Assembly: GCF_947507565.1 (NCBI RefSeq)
Contig: NC_089183.1
Span: 248,001-312,000, forward strand
Direction of reading: 5' to 3'
DNA length: 64,000 nucleotides
From: Oscarella lobularis
Lineage: Eukaryota; Porifera; Homoscleromorpha; Homosclerophorida; Oscarellidae
This document shows, in pieces, positions 10,469 through 22,153 of the stretch (position 1 is its first letter; the number at the start of each line of letters is the position of its first letter). The notes beneath the pieces were generated by a model. That model was not told where the DNA came from. It was given only the letters and a program-made list of their open reading frames with translations, and did not search any database. The position numbers were made by a program, and so were the translations under genes.

Positions 10469-12471
10469 CTACAACTTCGATGACGTCGTGTTCTGAAGAT
10501 CCACGACGATTTTGCCAACGCTCTTTCGCGAGTAGAGATACTGTGAAGAGTGAGAAGGGACCTCCCTATGCTCTAAATCGATCTAAGCTTACGTCGACGG
10601 CATCTGGAATAGATTCTAGTCCACGAAACGGTCCCACAGGCGACTTCTCCCCCAAATCAACACAAGACTTTAGTTCTCCTAAACATATCCGCGTGAGAAA
10701 GGTTTGTACTAAGGGAGGGGGAAAGACCTCCGAGGATGAGGCCGGCTAGTTTGGTGCCGTGCTCTCTCCAGAGCGGAATGAAGTTGTTTAGGAAGAATCC
10801 GCGTACGCTCGCCGATTTGTTTAGTATCTACGTCCGCGGAAAAAATGTCTACATACATGAGACTCCGATGCATCAAGAGACGTGCGATTTACTTTGGCTG
10901 GAATGGGAGACGTTCGCATGGCCTTAAAGCCATCTTGAGCCGAGTAGTGGTTGATGAAACCAATAACAATCAACCTCCCATGCACAGCCAAGCTAAATAC
11001 CAAAAGGATCCTCTAAACTGCTCGTATTTATGACAACGGACTAAATCTCTAATCTACCAAAGTCTTAAGAATACAATATCAAAAGAACCCCACCCAAAGT
11101 GCCTATGTTTTGAATAGACTTCTAGATAATCTCTAGCTCCCTCTCAAAGTGAGCCAGGGCTCGTACTAAGGTCTTAAAAAAAATTCAATATCTACCCCCA
11201 ATGGAGTCCTAATCTTTAATTAGTTAAAGAGAAGCTTGGGACGTACAGGGTATAAAGTACTCACCGATTTAGAGATATTTCAAAGAGATCGCCTCCGCAT
11301 GATTCGTATACGACGTCTATGCCTCTCTAGCAGGAAAAAAAGACCTTATGTGGATATAGGTATCAAAGGAATGAAACTGACAGGGTAGTTCTCTTTGAGG
11401 ATTTTGTTTGTGTCTTCCTCTTTGTAATTGATCACTCTGTCGCAGCCAATGCTCTAAGGGTATTTCTCTATATGAGGCCGTTTTCTTTAACGTGACTGGT
11501 TACCTTCAAAAATTCGACTTTTTTATTGGAAGAACAGGTTCCAATCACGTGGCAGCCTTGTAATTTCGCCAATTGAACCTAATCTAGAATCATTTCACGT
11601 TGCCTAATAATTCAAGGGGCGAGCGTACAGCGAGATTTCCGGTTCCACCAGCAGCAGCTTTAGAGAAAACCCACCTAAGCCTCAAACCATCTCACAAAGC
11701 CTTTATACTGTACCTGTTACTAGCACAGTTTCCCCAGATTTGATTTCCCCTACCTAATATGCAAAAGTACTTCAATTTAAACTTCGTCTCGTTTACTAGT
11801 GTAGTCTGCAAACCTTTTCTAAAGCGATTGAAGCTGTTAGTCCGCTTACAAGCAAAGGAACGTACTCAGGTCGCAAATCAGGAAGAGGAATGACTTGCTT
11901 AGCAGGTAAAATCTATTAGAATTCTCTCGTTTCCCTATCTAGACTCTCCATTTCTATCTCAACTAACGCAGTATTCGCCAAATGCCGCGCCTCCCATGTA
12001 AGCTACCGGTGATCCAGGAGCGAAGCCCTCGCAGGATGAACCCACGGCTGCAATTTCACCAACAGCCTAATTTAGGGATAGTTTGTTTCATAAATTTGGT
12101 TTAGAGGCTAGGGGAACGAATTTCACTCAAGGTGTCGTCGCATGTGCATGTGGCAACCTGAGCTTGACTGAAATTGTGACCATAACGCTAATTGATACAT
12201 ACCTCGAAGCCGATGTCGATTGGGAGCGATTTCACGGGGAAGTAGCGGCCTGCTGTCCAATTTATGTCTGATGCATTTATGCCGACGTATCTTCAAGGTG
12301 TAATTACTCTCGGAGAGTCGTGATAGGGCCCTCTTTGGGTTACCGGTTTTTTATGAGAAGCTGGTGGGCGTTTGGCTTCGGTAGAGGCTTCGTCACTATG
12401 CTCGTCGCTTTTCTGAAGTCTGTTGTTAGTTGATTGACGACAATCTTTCGAAAAGACGACGGAAGAGACAT
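10469..12471 (-). CDS. PTGR3: Prostaglandin reductase 3 / ZADH2 (peroxisomal NADPH-dependent 15-oxoprostaglandin 13-reductase)
   Basis: Medium-chain reductase of the quinone oxidoreductase type. Animal family members reduce the 13-14 double bond of 15-keto prostaglandins. Exon 1 (ATG at 12471) encodes [14 protein letters not shown]. Exon 2 (about 12208-12294) carries [15 protein letters not shown], the family's substrate-side motif. Later exons give [25 protein letters not shown], the nucleotide-binding AAAGGTGN followed by [10 protein letters not shown], then [43 protein letters not shown] and GKIVVDL. The protein ends in SKL before the stop at 10471-10469, a peroxisomal targeting signal (PTS1), as in vertebrate ZADH2. 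Its neighbour downstream on the same strand is an oxylipin-type fusion gene. Exons 1-2 with part of the following intron are copied three times in the array to the right. Confidence 0.9.
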
Positions 12472-12729
12472 TATTGCGTCAGGACGTAACGTGTAACGTG
12501 CTCTACTTCTCGTGCAAGAAAACTGCGAATAACCACGCCTCAAAAGATTTGTGGAAATTAATTAATGTGGTCTGAAAAGACGTCAAAAATTCTCAATTTG
12601 CCTTGAAGAGCTAGGTGCAAAGACAAGGTGCCAAGACACATCTTTTTTGACTAATACTCAGAGCAAAACTGAATGACAGTACGAAAGCAATGAACCAAAG
12701 TTAATTAGTTAGTCATACGGTGAACTGCC

Positions 12730-14689
12730 TTATGAGCGACCAAGGTAAAAGCTTCCCAAGAACTGCTCTTTGCCTCCAATGTAACGAAGAAGGCACGTAC
12801 CTCTCATCCTCACAAACACAACACTTCCAGCGCTCAAACGAGTAGCTGCACCCGTGTACACTACCTTGTCTCGCTTTGCTGGAGACGGCACAAAATTCAC
12901 ACCAGCGGCTATCACGCTTGATCTGAAACTTGAGCCGCTTCTCACTTCGTAAGCGCAGTGTCTCATAGACGATGTTGTCGGGGTCATGTGAATCTGAGCG
13001 TAAACGTAGTAGATTCCATCCGTCGGCACGATGAAGCCATTTTTGTTGACTTTTATGTTTCCACTCATCATGTCTGAGCTCCAACTTCCCGTTAAAGTCG
13101 TTCCTAAACGACAGGGAAAAATTATTAAAAATATAACCCTCTATCAAAGGCGCAAACCCTTTATATATGTTCCTGAAAACTTTCCGATGAGATGAACCGT
13201 AGGACCATTTTGAAATGGCAGATAAAATGCGCCAAGATATCGTCCAGACCCCGAATAAAAGTTGCAGCCAAACCATGAGTACATTCGAAGGATGTGGTTT
13301 GCACTAAGGTTTGCGGCTAGTCCAGTGTACTCAGTTCTAAGCTTATATTCAGCACCTCGTGCGTAAATGGATGCTAATCTCGAGTTTGAGCCAACCTGCT
13401 GCAACCAAAATCCACAGTCCTGATTGCTAGAGGGCTGAAATGCCTGCTGTCCGAATACAAAATAAAGACCGCGTTTTGGAATAGTAAGACCGTAAGAATT
13501 GTGAGATGCACCCCCACGGTGCAACGCACTTTTCCATGAACCGAAATATGAACCTAGATTGCATACCAAGACCGTTTTTATCAAAACATTTGTTAAATGT
13601 ACCGTTACTCATTCCGCCATAGTTAGAACCATACTGATTAGTGACGGGAGGACCATCTGTATCAAGGAAGTTAAATGAAACAAATAACGCTCCAAGGAAT
13701 GTTTCTCCTAAATGGAAGTGATCGTGATCAAAAGTGCAATCCCGGTGAATATACATTTTGATAACGTCTCCTTGATTTAGAAGTTGTATCACCCCGGTGT
13801 ATTTGGTATGATCCTGAGCCAGTCCTAGTAGAGGTGTCCTGATAGGCATGCATCTTCCTTGATGAACCGGGAGCAAGATGAAACCAAGTACACTTATCAC
13901 TAGAATGAGGGTCTTGCTGAAGTTGTCCGTAAACGTAATAAAGACCGGTAAATGGTACGACTATTCCATCATCCACTAACGTCATTCCACCGGAGAGAAT
14001 AGGAGGCTGTGATAGTAAGTTGTGTGAGTTCCATGGCTTCAAAATCGAGTCTGTAATACAGAATTGCAGCAATGCAAGCAATCGTTTTAGTGATCAGTTA
14101 CTTGATGTATATCTGCCAGAAAACTGTCCGTAGACATGAGCTATGGGAGTGGTGCCGGCCAATGGAAAAGCAGACATCTTCAATAAAAGAATAATCAGTG
14201 CCCGCTAGTTGTCAAGTGCACTGGCCATACCACTGCGTTCAGCTAATAAGAAAGGACTTTTAGTAAATTTAACAATGCGTTCTGTACATACTTGTTTTTG
14301 TATTGGATCGATGTTCTTTACATAAAAGTAAAAATAAATTTCATAAATGTGTCATATATGCTACGCACATACCTGTTTTGGTATTGCATCAATCTTTACT
14401 CATAGAAAAGTAAATTTTAAAATGTGTTATGTTATGTTATGCGTGCATACTTGGTTCTTCATTGCATCAATCTTAACTCATAAAAATTAATTTAAAAAAT
14501 GCGTTATGGTATGTACATCATACCTTACTTTGCATTGCTTCAATCTTTATTTAAAATATAAAATAAACATACACTCTCTGTGCACACTATCATTCTGCTT
14601 TCTACCTTTCTCTCCAGAGGATCCAAGTAGGGTGCAGCTGTGACGCTCGAGGACAACAACACCAAAATAGTGAATAAGAGACGGGCCAT
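12730..14689 (-). pseudogene. TNF-like gene A: three TNF-homology domains, frameshifted in the first
   Basis: Exon 1 encodes a signal peptide (MARLLFTILVLLSSSVTAAP) and the first stalk heptad (LDPLERK). Four micro-exons follow (14524-14544, 14451-14471, 14373-14393, 14292-14315), then the exon with PIAHVYGQFSG, the domain 1 exon, the domain 2 exon (13144-13573, LTIPKRGLYFVFGQQ) and the domain 3 exon (IVPTDGIYYVYAQ ... FLGSFYL). Domain 1 has GIVVPFTGLYYVYGQ. It then lacks two bases relative to all five sister genes (the sisters read CTCAGAGGATC, gene A reads CTCAGGATC, near 13814), which shifts the frame and truncates the protein. Domains 2 and 3 are open, and domain 3 ends early (GRS, stop at 12732-12730). 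It has a TATA box upstream like gene D. It is either a pseudogene or expressed by skipping the shifted exon. Confidence 0.82.
14292..14544 (-). other. Cluster of four stalk micro-exons in gene A
   Basis: Four very short exons, each with an acceptor AG before and a GTATG/GTATGC donor after. Read in order on the minus strand they encode IEAMQSK, IDAMKNQ, IDAIPKQ and NIDPIQKQ. Three are exactly 21 nt and one is 24 nt, all phase 0. Hydrophobic residues fall at heptad positions a and d, in register with the heptad ending exon 1. Each exon appears to add one coiled-coil heptad to the stalk below the TNF domains. Confidence 0.75.
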
Positions 14690-14773
14690 TCTTTTGCTAT
14701 AGCTATAGGTGAAAAACTGCGGTCTTGATTCGAACCAAAGAACAAACTGAATCCCAAACTCCGAGACCTGGTT

Positions 14774-14781
14774 CTTATATA
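14774..14781 (-). promoter_or_regulatory. TATA box of TNF-like gene A
   Basis: TATATAAG on the minus strand, 85 bp upstream of the ATG at 14689. The same element lies at the same distance in front of gene D (25357-25350). Genes B, C, E and F lack it. Confidence 0.6.
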
Positions 14782-15288
14782 TGCTTCCAATTACGTAATA
14801 CACGTGTTTTGATTTCTGCCCTACTTTGCCTAATGCAAATAAACTGCACCCCGTGTTTACCAACAAAAAGCGGGATACCAAATATGTCCATTTCTAAGGA
14901 CAAAGGCGTTGTGTCCGAAGAAAAACAGGCGTTGAAAAAAGTACTCAAGGGCGTCGCCGTTGTACTCACGTGAAGTCTCGTGCACAACTCGAAGAGGTCA
15001 AACGTCGAGCATTGAGAGAGACTGCAGCCCTACAGAAAAGAAAAAAATCTACCAGTTACGCTAGCACTTCAATTCATCATCTGACTTGTATGTGGTCGAT
15101 TTTTGCTCCTTTCCAAGTGCTTCCTGTAATGCATCTAAGCTCTTGGCGTCTACAAACAACATGAGGTCTCTATAACATAACTGGAATCTGATCATAACGT
15201 GGCAAATTTGCTCTACTCAGCTCATGGCATACACATAGCGACAATCAAACGCAAAGGCAGCACTAAAACATCAATGAAACAAAGTTAG

Positions 15289-17074
15289 TTAGTCATACGG
15301 CGAACAGCCACACGAGGGACGAAGGTAAAAGCCTCCCAAGAACTGCTCTTTGCCTCCAATGTAGCGAAGAAGGCACGTACCTCTCATCCTCACATAGACA
15401 ATGCTTCCAGCGTTCAAACGAGTAGCTGCGCCCGTGTAGACGACCTTGTCTCGCTTTGCTGGAGACGGCACAAAACTCACACCAGCGGCTATCACGCTTG
15501 GTCCGAAACTTGAGCTGCTTCTCAGTTCATAAGCGCAGTGTTTCATAGACGATGTTGTAGGAGTCATGTGAATCTGAGCGTAAATGTAGTAGATTCCATC
15601 CGTCGGCACGATGAAGCCATTTCTGTCGAGTTTCATGTTTCCGTTCATCATGGTAGGGCTCCATCCTCCCGCTAAGGTTGTTCCTAAAAGGTAAGAATAA
15701 ATTACTGTATTTAAGTATCGCCGTCTATTGAAGGCACAAACCCTTTATATATGTTCCTGAAAATTTTCCAATGAGATGAACTGTAGGACCGTTTTGGAAT
15801 GGCAGATAAAAAGCCCCAATGTAATTCAAAGTCGATGAAGCAAAGTAACAGCCAAACCATGCGTGCATTCGAAGGTACCGGCCTGCACTAAGGTTTGCGG
15901 CCAGTCCAGTGTACTCAGCTCTGTCGTCGTAATTAGCTTCAAAACTACGTATGTAAGTGGATGCCAATCTCGAGTTTGAGTATTGTTGCTGCAGCCAGAA
16001 TCCGCAGTCTTGATTGCTGGATTTTGGATCCAATGTCTGCTGGCCGAATACAAAATAGAGACCCCGTTTTGGAATAGTAAGACCTTGATGAGAGGAGGAT
16101 GCACCACCATGACTCAAAACATGATTATGCCATGAGAAGACCGAACCTTAAATGTATATACTTGAGAAGCCATTTCTATCTAAATGCCTGTACGGTTTAC
16201 CGTTGCTCCTACTTCCAGAGGAATAAGAATAAAAGCTATTAGTGACGGGAGGACCATCGTTATCAAGGAAGTTGAATGAAACAAAAAACGCTCCAAGAAA
16301 CGTTTCTCCTAAATGAGAGTAATCCAAAGTGCAATGCAAAACATACATTCTGATAACGTCTCCTTGATTTAGAAGTCTTATCGCCCCAGTATATTTGGTA
16401 TGATCCTCTGAGCCAGTCTTAGTTTTGCTCAACGTATAGGCATGTATAACTTGTGATGAACCGGGATTAAGACGGAAGCGACAACCAGAATCACCAGAGT
16501 GAGGGTCAAAGTGAAGTTGCCCATAAACGTAATAAAGACCGGTAAATGAAACGACTATTCCATAATCTACTAACGTCATTCCACCGGCGAGGATAGAAGG
16601 CTGTGACAGCGAGCCATGTGACTTCCATGGCTTCAAAAGTGACCACCCTGCAACACAGAAAAAATTGCAGTAATGCAAGCAACCGCTTTAGTAATCACCT
16701 GACGATGAGTATTTGCCAGGAAACTGTCCGTAGACATGGGCTACGGGAGTCGAACCAGCCGTAGGAAATGCAGTCATCTTTATTAAGAAAAAACCGATGC
16801 CAGCTAGTCGTCAAGTGCACTAGCTATTACCACTGCATTCAGCTAATAAAAGAATTAGCAAATTTAAAATGCAGTATAATCTACATACCTGGTCTTGCAT
16901 TGCTTCAATCTTTACTCGTAAAATAAACATACTCTCTGTGTACATCGCCAAGTTTAAACTCCCTATTACCTTTTTCTCCAAGGGAGCTATGTACGTCTTC
17001 TGACCAAGTACAACTGAGACGTTCAAAGACCAGAAAAATAAGACAGCCCTGGCGAAGATCCTTCTCGCAATCAT
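15289..17074 (-). CDS. TNF-like gene B: three TNF-homology domains in one chain
   Basis: All exons are open. Exon 1 (ATG at 17074) encodes MIARRIFARAVLFFW, a signal peptide, and ends in the heptad IAPLEKK. One micro-exon (16889-16909, IEAMQDQ) follows, then the exon with TPVAHVYGQFSG. Domain 1 carries GIVVSFTGLYYVYGQ and ends ETFLGAFFVSF. Domain 2 carries LTIPKRGLYFVFGQQ and ends YIGAFYLPF. Domain 3 carries IVPTDGIYYIYAQ and ends KEQFLGGFYL. The GxYxxYxQ strand and the closing FLGxFxL strand are TNF hallmarks, and domain 2 fits the family signature well. Every domain has an intron in the same phase just after its GxxSGxY(x) opening strand, so the domains arose by exon duplication. Each has a conserved Cys pair. 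Expected product: a secreted ligand of about 460-480 residues, receptor unknown. Confidence 0.85.
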
Positions 17075-17904
17075 TCTCTTCTGAACGAAAGATAGCACAA
17101 ACTGTGGGGAATTTTTTTACTAGACTAGTACCGTTTTGTAACAGCTGATTTCTTTTTGAATGCTTTGTGCCAAGAACGCTGCACGCGCAACTGAGAGTTC
17201 AACACGCAAACAAGGTATTTTATTCAGAAGAGCGCCGTGTTTAGAAGCACAAAACATCCGGACAGATAAAGGAGCGCTTTGGGGCACTCAGCCACTGACA
17301 AAAGAAGTCATTGTTTTCTAGAAATAGAAAAGAATCAACAGCAAAGGGGTTTGAGAGTACAGTTCGCGGCCTCGTTCTGCAGAGGACCCGCTTCTGACTA
17401 AAACTGAAATAAACGTGCCTTAGCTAAGTCGTACGTGAGGCTACAACGCGTAAACAGCCTGTGTGGCTTACTCGTACTCGCACAAGACGCAAAGAAGCAC
17501 CTTGGGGAACAAGATATGAAATTAATTCAAGACTAAATTATCCTTTGTCTAAGACAATAGGCAGCACTTTCATTTTTGTCGAAACTTATCAATGCCGTGA
17601 GGTGTGGCTCCAATTCTAGGGTAGTCCATTCATTCCGTCAGGTGCTCGTCGTCTAGAGAGGCGGTACAGACTAATTCAAGCCTTGAAACAACACAAAGGG
17701 CCTCTCCATTCAAGATCTTATCAAAAGAACACACAAGACACAACTAAAATATCAAATCGCCCAGCTAAAGCGACCGAAAAAGAAATCCAGTGTTGGAAGG
17801 GGGGAAAAGGGGAAATTCGATAGAGCAGTGCGACACGGCGGAAACAATAACGAAAAAAGAACACGCTGAAGAAACGTCAGGGACGCGCGAGTACAGTGAG
17901 AAGA
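17075..17904. other. Spacer between gene B and chimera 1
   Basis: No gene. It contains decayed sequence shared with the spacers at 27661-28495, 21105-22153 and 31931-32966, including the string CATCCGGACAGATAAAGGAG. It also contains a short remnant resembling the signal-peptide exon of the TNF-like genes near 17380-17400. The part near 17700-17904 is AP-2 alpha 3' flank carried by the duplication. Confidence 0.6.
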
Positions 17905-19080
17905 CTAGAAGTGGTCTACGAGCAAACTGGAAAGAACGGACGAGACCGACTCCTTGGAAGCTCGTATAGTAAGCCGATACATCTAAAAGACATCATTGAC
18001 GTGAGATCCATTGAGAATTTTCCTACCTTCGCTTCAATATTCGGCTCCAAACGCGCTAGACAACCGATCTGGGCGGCGGTTGTGTGAAGAATTCCCACGA
18101 AGACAAAGTTATCGGGGTTCGGATCGACGTTCGAGAGCAGAGCCGGTCCAAAACCGGAGAGCTGCAAAAACAAGATACAAAAATTCATATTTTAATCTCA
18201 TTAATTATGCGTCACGCTCCCAAATGAATAAATAAACGCTGTGTACTAACCTTGGCTCGCGTTGCGTCGCTGTCGATGGGAAACTTGGCGTTGAAGACGC
18301 TCTGCTTCTCTTGGGGTCCGCCCAGCTGCTTCCAACGAGCGAAGAAGTCCTGCGCTGCCATTTCAGTGGGAGAGAAGAACTTATTGACGAATATCGGAAG
18401 CCTGAGAGTGATTCTCTGGGGAGCCCCATTGAAACTAATAGAAAAAGAAAACGTCTAATATGTATAGAGTTAATTATTAGTAATTGGCTTTACGAAAATT
18501 GGAAATCGAGTAGAGGAATTTCGCTGAATTCCTCCATGCATTCGACGCGATTGGGAGCCCGGTTCGAGAGAAGTTCCAACGGGTTTTGCCTGAATGCGAA
18601 GTTCTGCGAAAAATTAAATCATTACGAACGTGAAATCGAATCAATTTTCCAAGTCTTACGGCTTCCTAGGGATCCCGGAAGCTGCACGTCACTGCGAAAA
18701 TTCGTCAGAGCCGATAGGGTCTTATTCCCAAAGAAAATCTCAACGCGACCTGTGCATGTGGCAACTTGAGCTTGACTGAAATTGTGGCCATAACGCTAAT
18801 TGATTACATACCTCGAAGCCGATGTCGATTGGGAGCGATTTCACGGGGAAGTAGCGGCCTGCTGTCCAATTTAAGTCTGATGCATTTATGCCGACGTATC
18901 TTCAAGGTGTAATTACTCTCGGAGAGTCGTGATAGGGCCCTCTTTGGGTTACCGGTTTTTTATGAGAAGCTGGTGGGCGTTTGGCTTCGGTAGAGGCTTC
19001 GTCACTATGCTCGTCGCTTTTCTGAAGTCTGCTGTTAGTTGATTGACTACGATCTTTCGAAAAGACGACGGAAGAGACAT
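17905..19080 (-). pseudogene. Chimera 1: PTGR3 exons 1-2 joined to AP-2 alpha C-terminal exons
   Basis: Reading on the minus strand, PTGR3 exon 1 (ATG at 19080) and exon 2 (GINASDLNW) are followed by the first part of the PTGR3 intron. At about 18756 the sequence changes abruptly to the AP-2 alpha exon coding for IFFGNKT. The remaining AP-2 alpha appendage exons follow to the stop at 17907-17905. Splicing exon 2 to the AP-2 alpha exon would be out of frame. There is also a 14-bp deletion near 18549 within the appendage exon (AGCAACTTCTCAAC is missing compared with the intact gene), and an Ala-to-Ser change in the EKQAVFNAK segment. It is most likely inert, though it may still be transcribed from the copied PTGR3 promoter. 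Confidence 0.85.
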
Positions 19081-19318
19081 TATTGCGTCAAAACGTAACG
19101 TGCTCTACCTCTAACCAGATAACCACGCCTCAAAAGATTCGTGAAAATTAATTATTGTGATCTGAAAAAGACGCCAAAAAATTCTCGATTTGCCTTGAAG
19201 AACTAGGTGCAAAGACAAGGTGCCAAGACACATATCTTTTGACTAATACTCAGCGCAAATGAATGAAGCGATAACCAAACGCAAAGACAGCACTAAAACA
19301 TCAATGAAACAAAGCTAG

Positions 19319-21104
19319 TTAGCCCCACAGCGAATAGCCATACGAATGACCAAGGTAAAAGCCTCCCAAAAATTGCTCTTTGCCTCCAATGTAGCGAAGA
19401 AGGCACGTACCTCTCATCCTCACATAGACAACGCTTCCAGCGCTCAAACGAGTAGCTGCGCCCGTGTACACCACCTTGTCTCGCTTTGCTGGAGACGGCA
19501 CGAAACTCACACCAGCGGCTATCACACGTGATCCAAAACTTGAGCTGCTTCTCAGTTCATAAGCGCAGTGTTTCATCGACGATGTTGTAGGAGTCATGTG
19601 AATCTGAGCGTAAATGTAGTAGATTCCATCCGTCGGCACGATGAAGCCATTTCTGTCGAGTTTCATGTTTCCGTTCATCATGGTAGGGCTCCATCCTCCC
19701 GTTAAGGTTGTTCCTAAAAGATAAGAATACATTACTGTATCAAAGCATTGCTGTCTATTGAAGGCACAACCCTTTATATATGTTCCTGACAAATTTCCAA
19801 TGAGATGAACTGTAGGACCGTTTTGGAATGGCAGATAAAAAGCCCCAATGTAATTCAAAGTCGATGAAGCAAAGTAACAGCCAAACCATGCGTGCATTCG
19901 AAGGCGTTGGCCTGCACTAAGGTTTGCGGCCAGTCCAGTGTACTCAGTTCTGTCGTCGTAATTAGCTTCAAAACTTCGTATGTAAGTGGATGCCAATCTC
20001 GAGTTTGAGTATTGTTGCTGCAGCCAGAATCCGCAGTCTTGATTGCTGGATTGCGGATCCAATGTCTGCTGGCCGAATACAAAATAGAGACCGCGTTTTG
20101 GAATAGTAAAACCGTAAGAACTGTAGGATGCACCACCACGGTGATACTGTTGTAAGTTGCGCCATCGGAAGTATGAACCTAAAATGTATCTGGAGCTCAG
20201 TAGGCCGTTTCTATAGAACGTCTGTACGATTTACCGTTACTCAGACTTCCATACGAATAAGAGTAATAGTCGACAGCGACGGGAGGACCATCGTTATCAA
20301 GAAACTTGAAAGAAACAAAAAACGCTCCAAGAAACGTTTCTCCTAAATGAGAGTAATCCAAAGTGCAATAGTAAACATACATTCTGATAACGTCTCCTTG
20401 ATTTAGAAGTCTTATCGCCCCAGTATATTTGGTATGATCCTCTGAGCCAGTCTTAGTTTTGCTCAACGTATAGGCATATATTTTTGATGATGAACCGGGA
20501 TCAAGACGGAACTGACAATTAGAATCACCAGAGTGAGGGTCAAAGTGAAGTTGCCCATAAACGTAATAAAGACCGGTAAATGGAACGACTATTCCATGAT
20601 CTAGTAACGCCATTCCACCGGCGAGAATAGAAGGCTGTGACAGCGAGCCATGCGACTTCCACGGCTTCAAATATGAATCTGCAACACAGAAAATCGCAGC
20701 AAGAAACCGCTTTAATTAATAATCACATGTGTATCTGCCAGAAAATTGTCCATAGACATGGGCTACGGGAGTCGAACCAGCCGTAGGAAATGCAGACATC
20801 TTTATTAAGAAAAAAAACCGATGCCAGCTAGTCGTGAAGTGCACTAGCTATTACCACTGCATTCAGCTAATAAAAGAGTTAGCAAATTTAAAATGCAGTA
20901 TAATCTACATACCTGGTCTTGCATTGCTTCAATCTTTACTCGTAAAATAAACATAGACTCTCTGTGTACATCGCCATGTTTAATTAAACTCCCTTTTACC
21001 TTGTTCTGCAGGGGAGACATGTACGGCTTCTGACCAATCACAACTGAGACGTTCAAACACCAGAAAAATAAGACAGCCCTGGCAAAAATCCTCCTCGCCG
21101 TCAT
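19319..21104 (-). CDS. TNF-like gene C: three TNF-homology domains in one chain
   Basis: Intact. Exon 1 (ATG at 21104) encodes MTARRIFARAVLFFW, a signal peptide, and the heptad MSPLQNK. The micro-exon at 20913-20933 encodes IEAMQDQ, and the next exon starts MSAFPTAGSTPVAHVYGQFSG. Domain 1 has GIVVPFTGLYYVYGQ, domain 2 FTIPKRGLYFVFGQQ and domain 3 IVPTDGIYYIYAQ, ending FLGGFYLGHS before the stop at 19321-19319. The domain 1-2 boundary uses donor G|GTAAATCG and acceptor TTTTAG with a linker of about a dozen residues. The domain 2-3 boundary uses GG|GTTGTG and TTTTAG, giving SGTYIKGTTLTGGW. Its closest relative in the array is gene F, consistent with a 10.6-10.8 kb block copy. Confidence 0.87.
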
Positions 21105-22153
21105 TATTTCTTCTGAAAGAAAGAGAGTACACACTCTGGGGCCTTTTGTACTAGACTAGTACCGCTTTGTCACGGCTGATTTCTTTTTGAATGCGTTGCC
21201 AAGAACGCTGCACGCGCAACTGAGAGTTCAACACACAATCAAGGTGTTCTATTCAGAAGAGCGCCGGCGTTAGAAGCACCAAACATCCGGACAGATAAAG
21301 GAGCGCTTTGTGGGCACAAGGTTGTGTACAATCACGTTGGATATGGTTTATCTAAGCGATGCACGTACATACCCGCCTTAGACTGATCCACCCACCACCC
21401 CTCACGGGCACTAAGCCATTGACAAATGAAGTCCTTGTTTTCTAGACGAGAATCAACGGAAATAGGGTTTGAGAGACGGTACAGTTGGCAATCTTGCTCT
21501 GCAGAAGACGGTTTCTGACCAATCACAGCCTCTTGCGTTCAAAGACTAGAAGACTACCTAAAAACTGAAATAAACGTTTCATAATTGAGTCGTACATGGT
21601 TCATTTTATATTCAATCCGTACCATTCCATCACGGCTGATTTTCCAAGTGGTTGTGCACAGCCTACTCGCAATGCGCCCCCATAGACGCGTCAAATGTCC
21701 GGATGGATAAAGAAGCCCCTTGGGGAACAAGACGTGAAATTGATTCAACCTAAATGCTCCTTTGTCATACTTTGTCAAGTGACAAGACGTTGTCCACCTT
21801 AGAATTGAAGCCACACCTCACGGCACTGAAAGTTTTGGCAAAATTGAAAGTGCTGCTAGTCGTCTAGACAAGCATCAGCGGCACTGTGGTTTGCGAGAGG
21901 CGGCACAGACTAATCCAAGCCTTCCTTGGCGCCTAGAAACAACACAAAGAGCCTCTCCATTCAAGATCTTATCAAAAGAACACACAAGACACAACTAAAA
22001 TATCAAATCGCCCAGCTAAAGCGACCGAAAAAGAAATCCAGTGTTGGAAGGGGGAAAAAGGGGAAATTCGATAGAGCAGTGCGACACGGCGAAAACAATA
22101 ACGAAAAAAACACGCTGAAGAAACGTCAGAGACGCGCGAGTACAGTGAGAAGA
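21105..22153. other. Spacer between gene C and chimera 2, with a relic signal-peptide exon
   Basis: No intact gene. Around 21480-21550 on the minus strand there is decayed sequence like exon 1 of the TNF-like genes (TGATTGGTCAGAAACC followed by CTGCAGAGCAAG), without a usable start. The segment 21920-22153 is AP-2 alpha 3' flank, copied with the chimera. Confidence 0.6.

Noticed and set aside
12080-12300. PTGR3 as a 5'-truncated pseudogene
   Set aside because: At first the exon before GEIAAVGSS seemed missing, but exon 2 (GINASDLNW) and exon 1 (MSLPSSFRK) are present at 12208-12471 with matching phases.
18205-18458. Open frames repeated at 18.2, 22.5, 28.8 and 33.3 kb (both strands) as a multicopy unknown gene
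   Set aside because: They are shadow frames over the AP-2 alpha appendage exon coding for [15 protein letters not shown], copied in the three chimeras and the intact gene.
20197-20260. Frameshift at the end of domain 1 in gene C
   Set aside because: The differing bases fall inside the domain 1-2 intron (GTAAATCG...TTTTAG), so the coding frame is unaffected.
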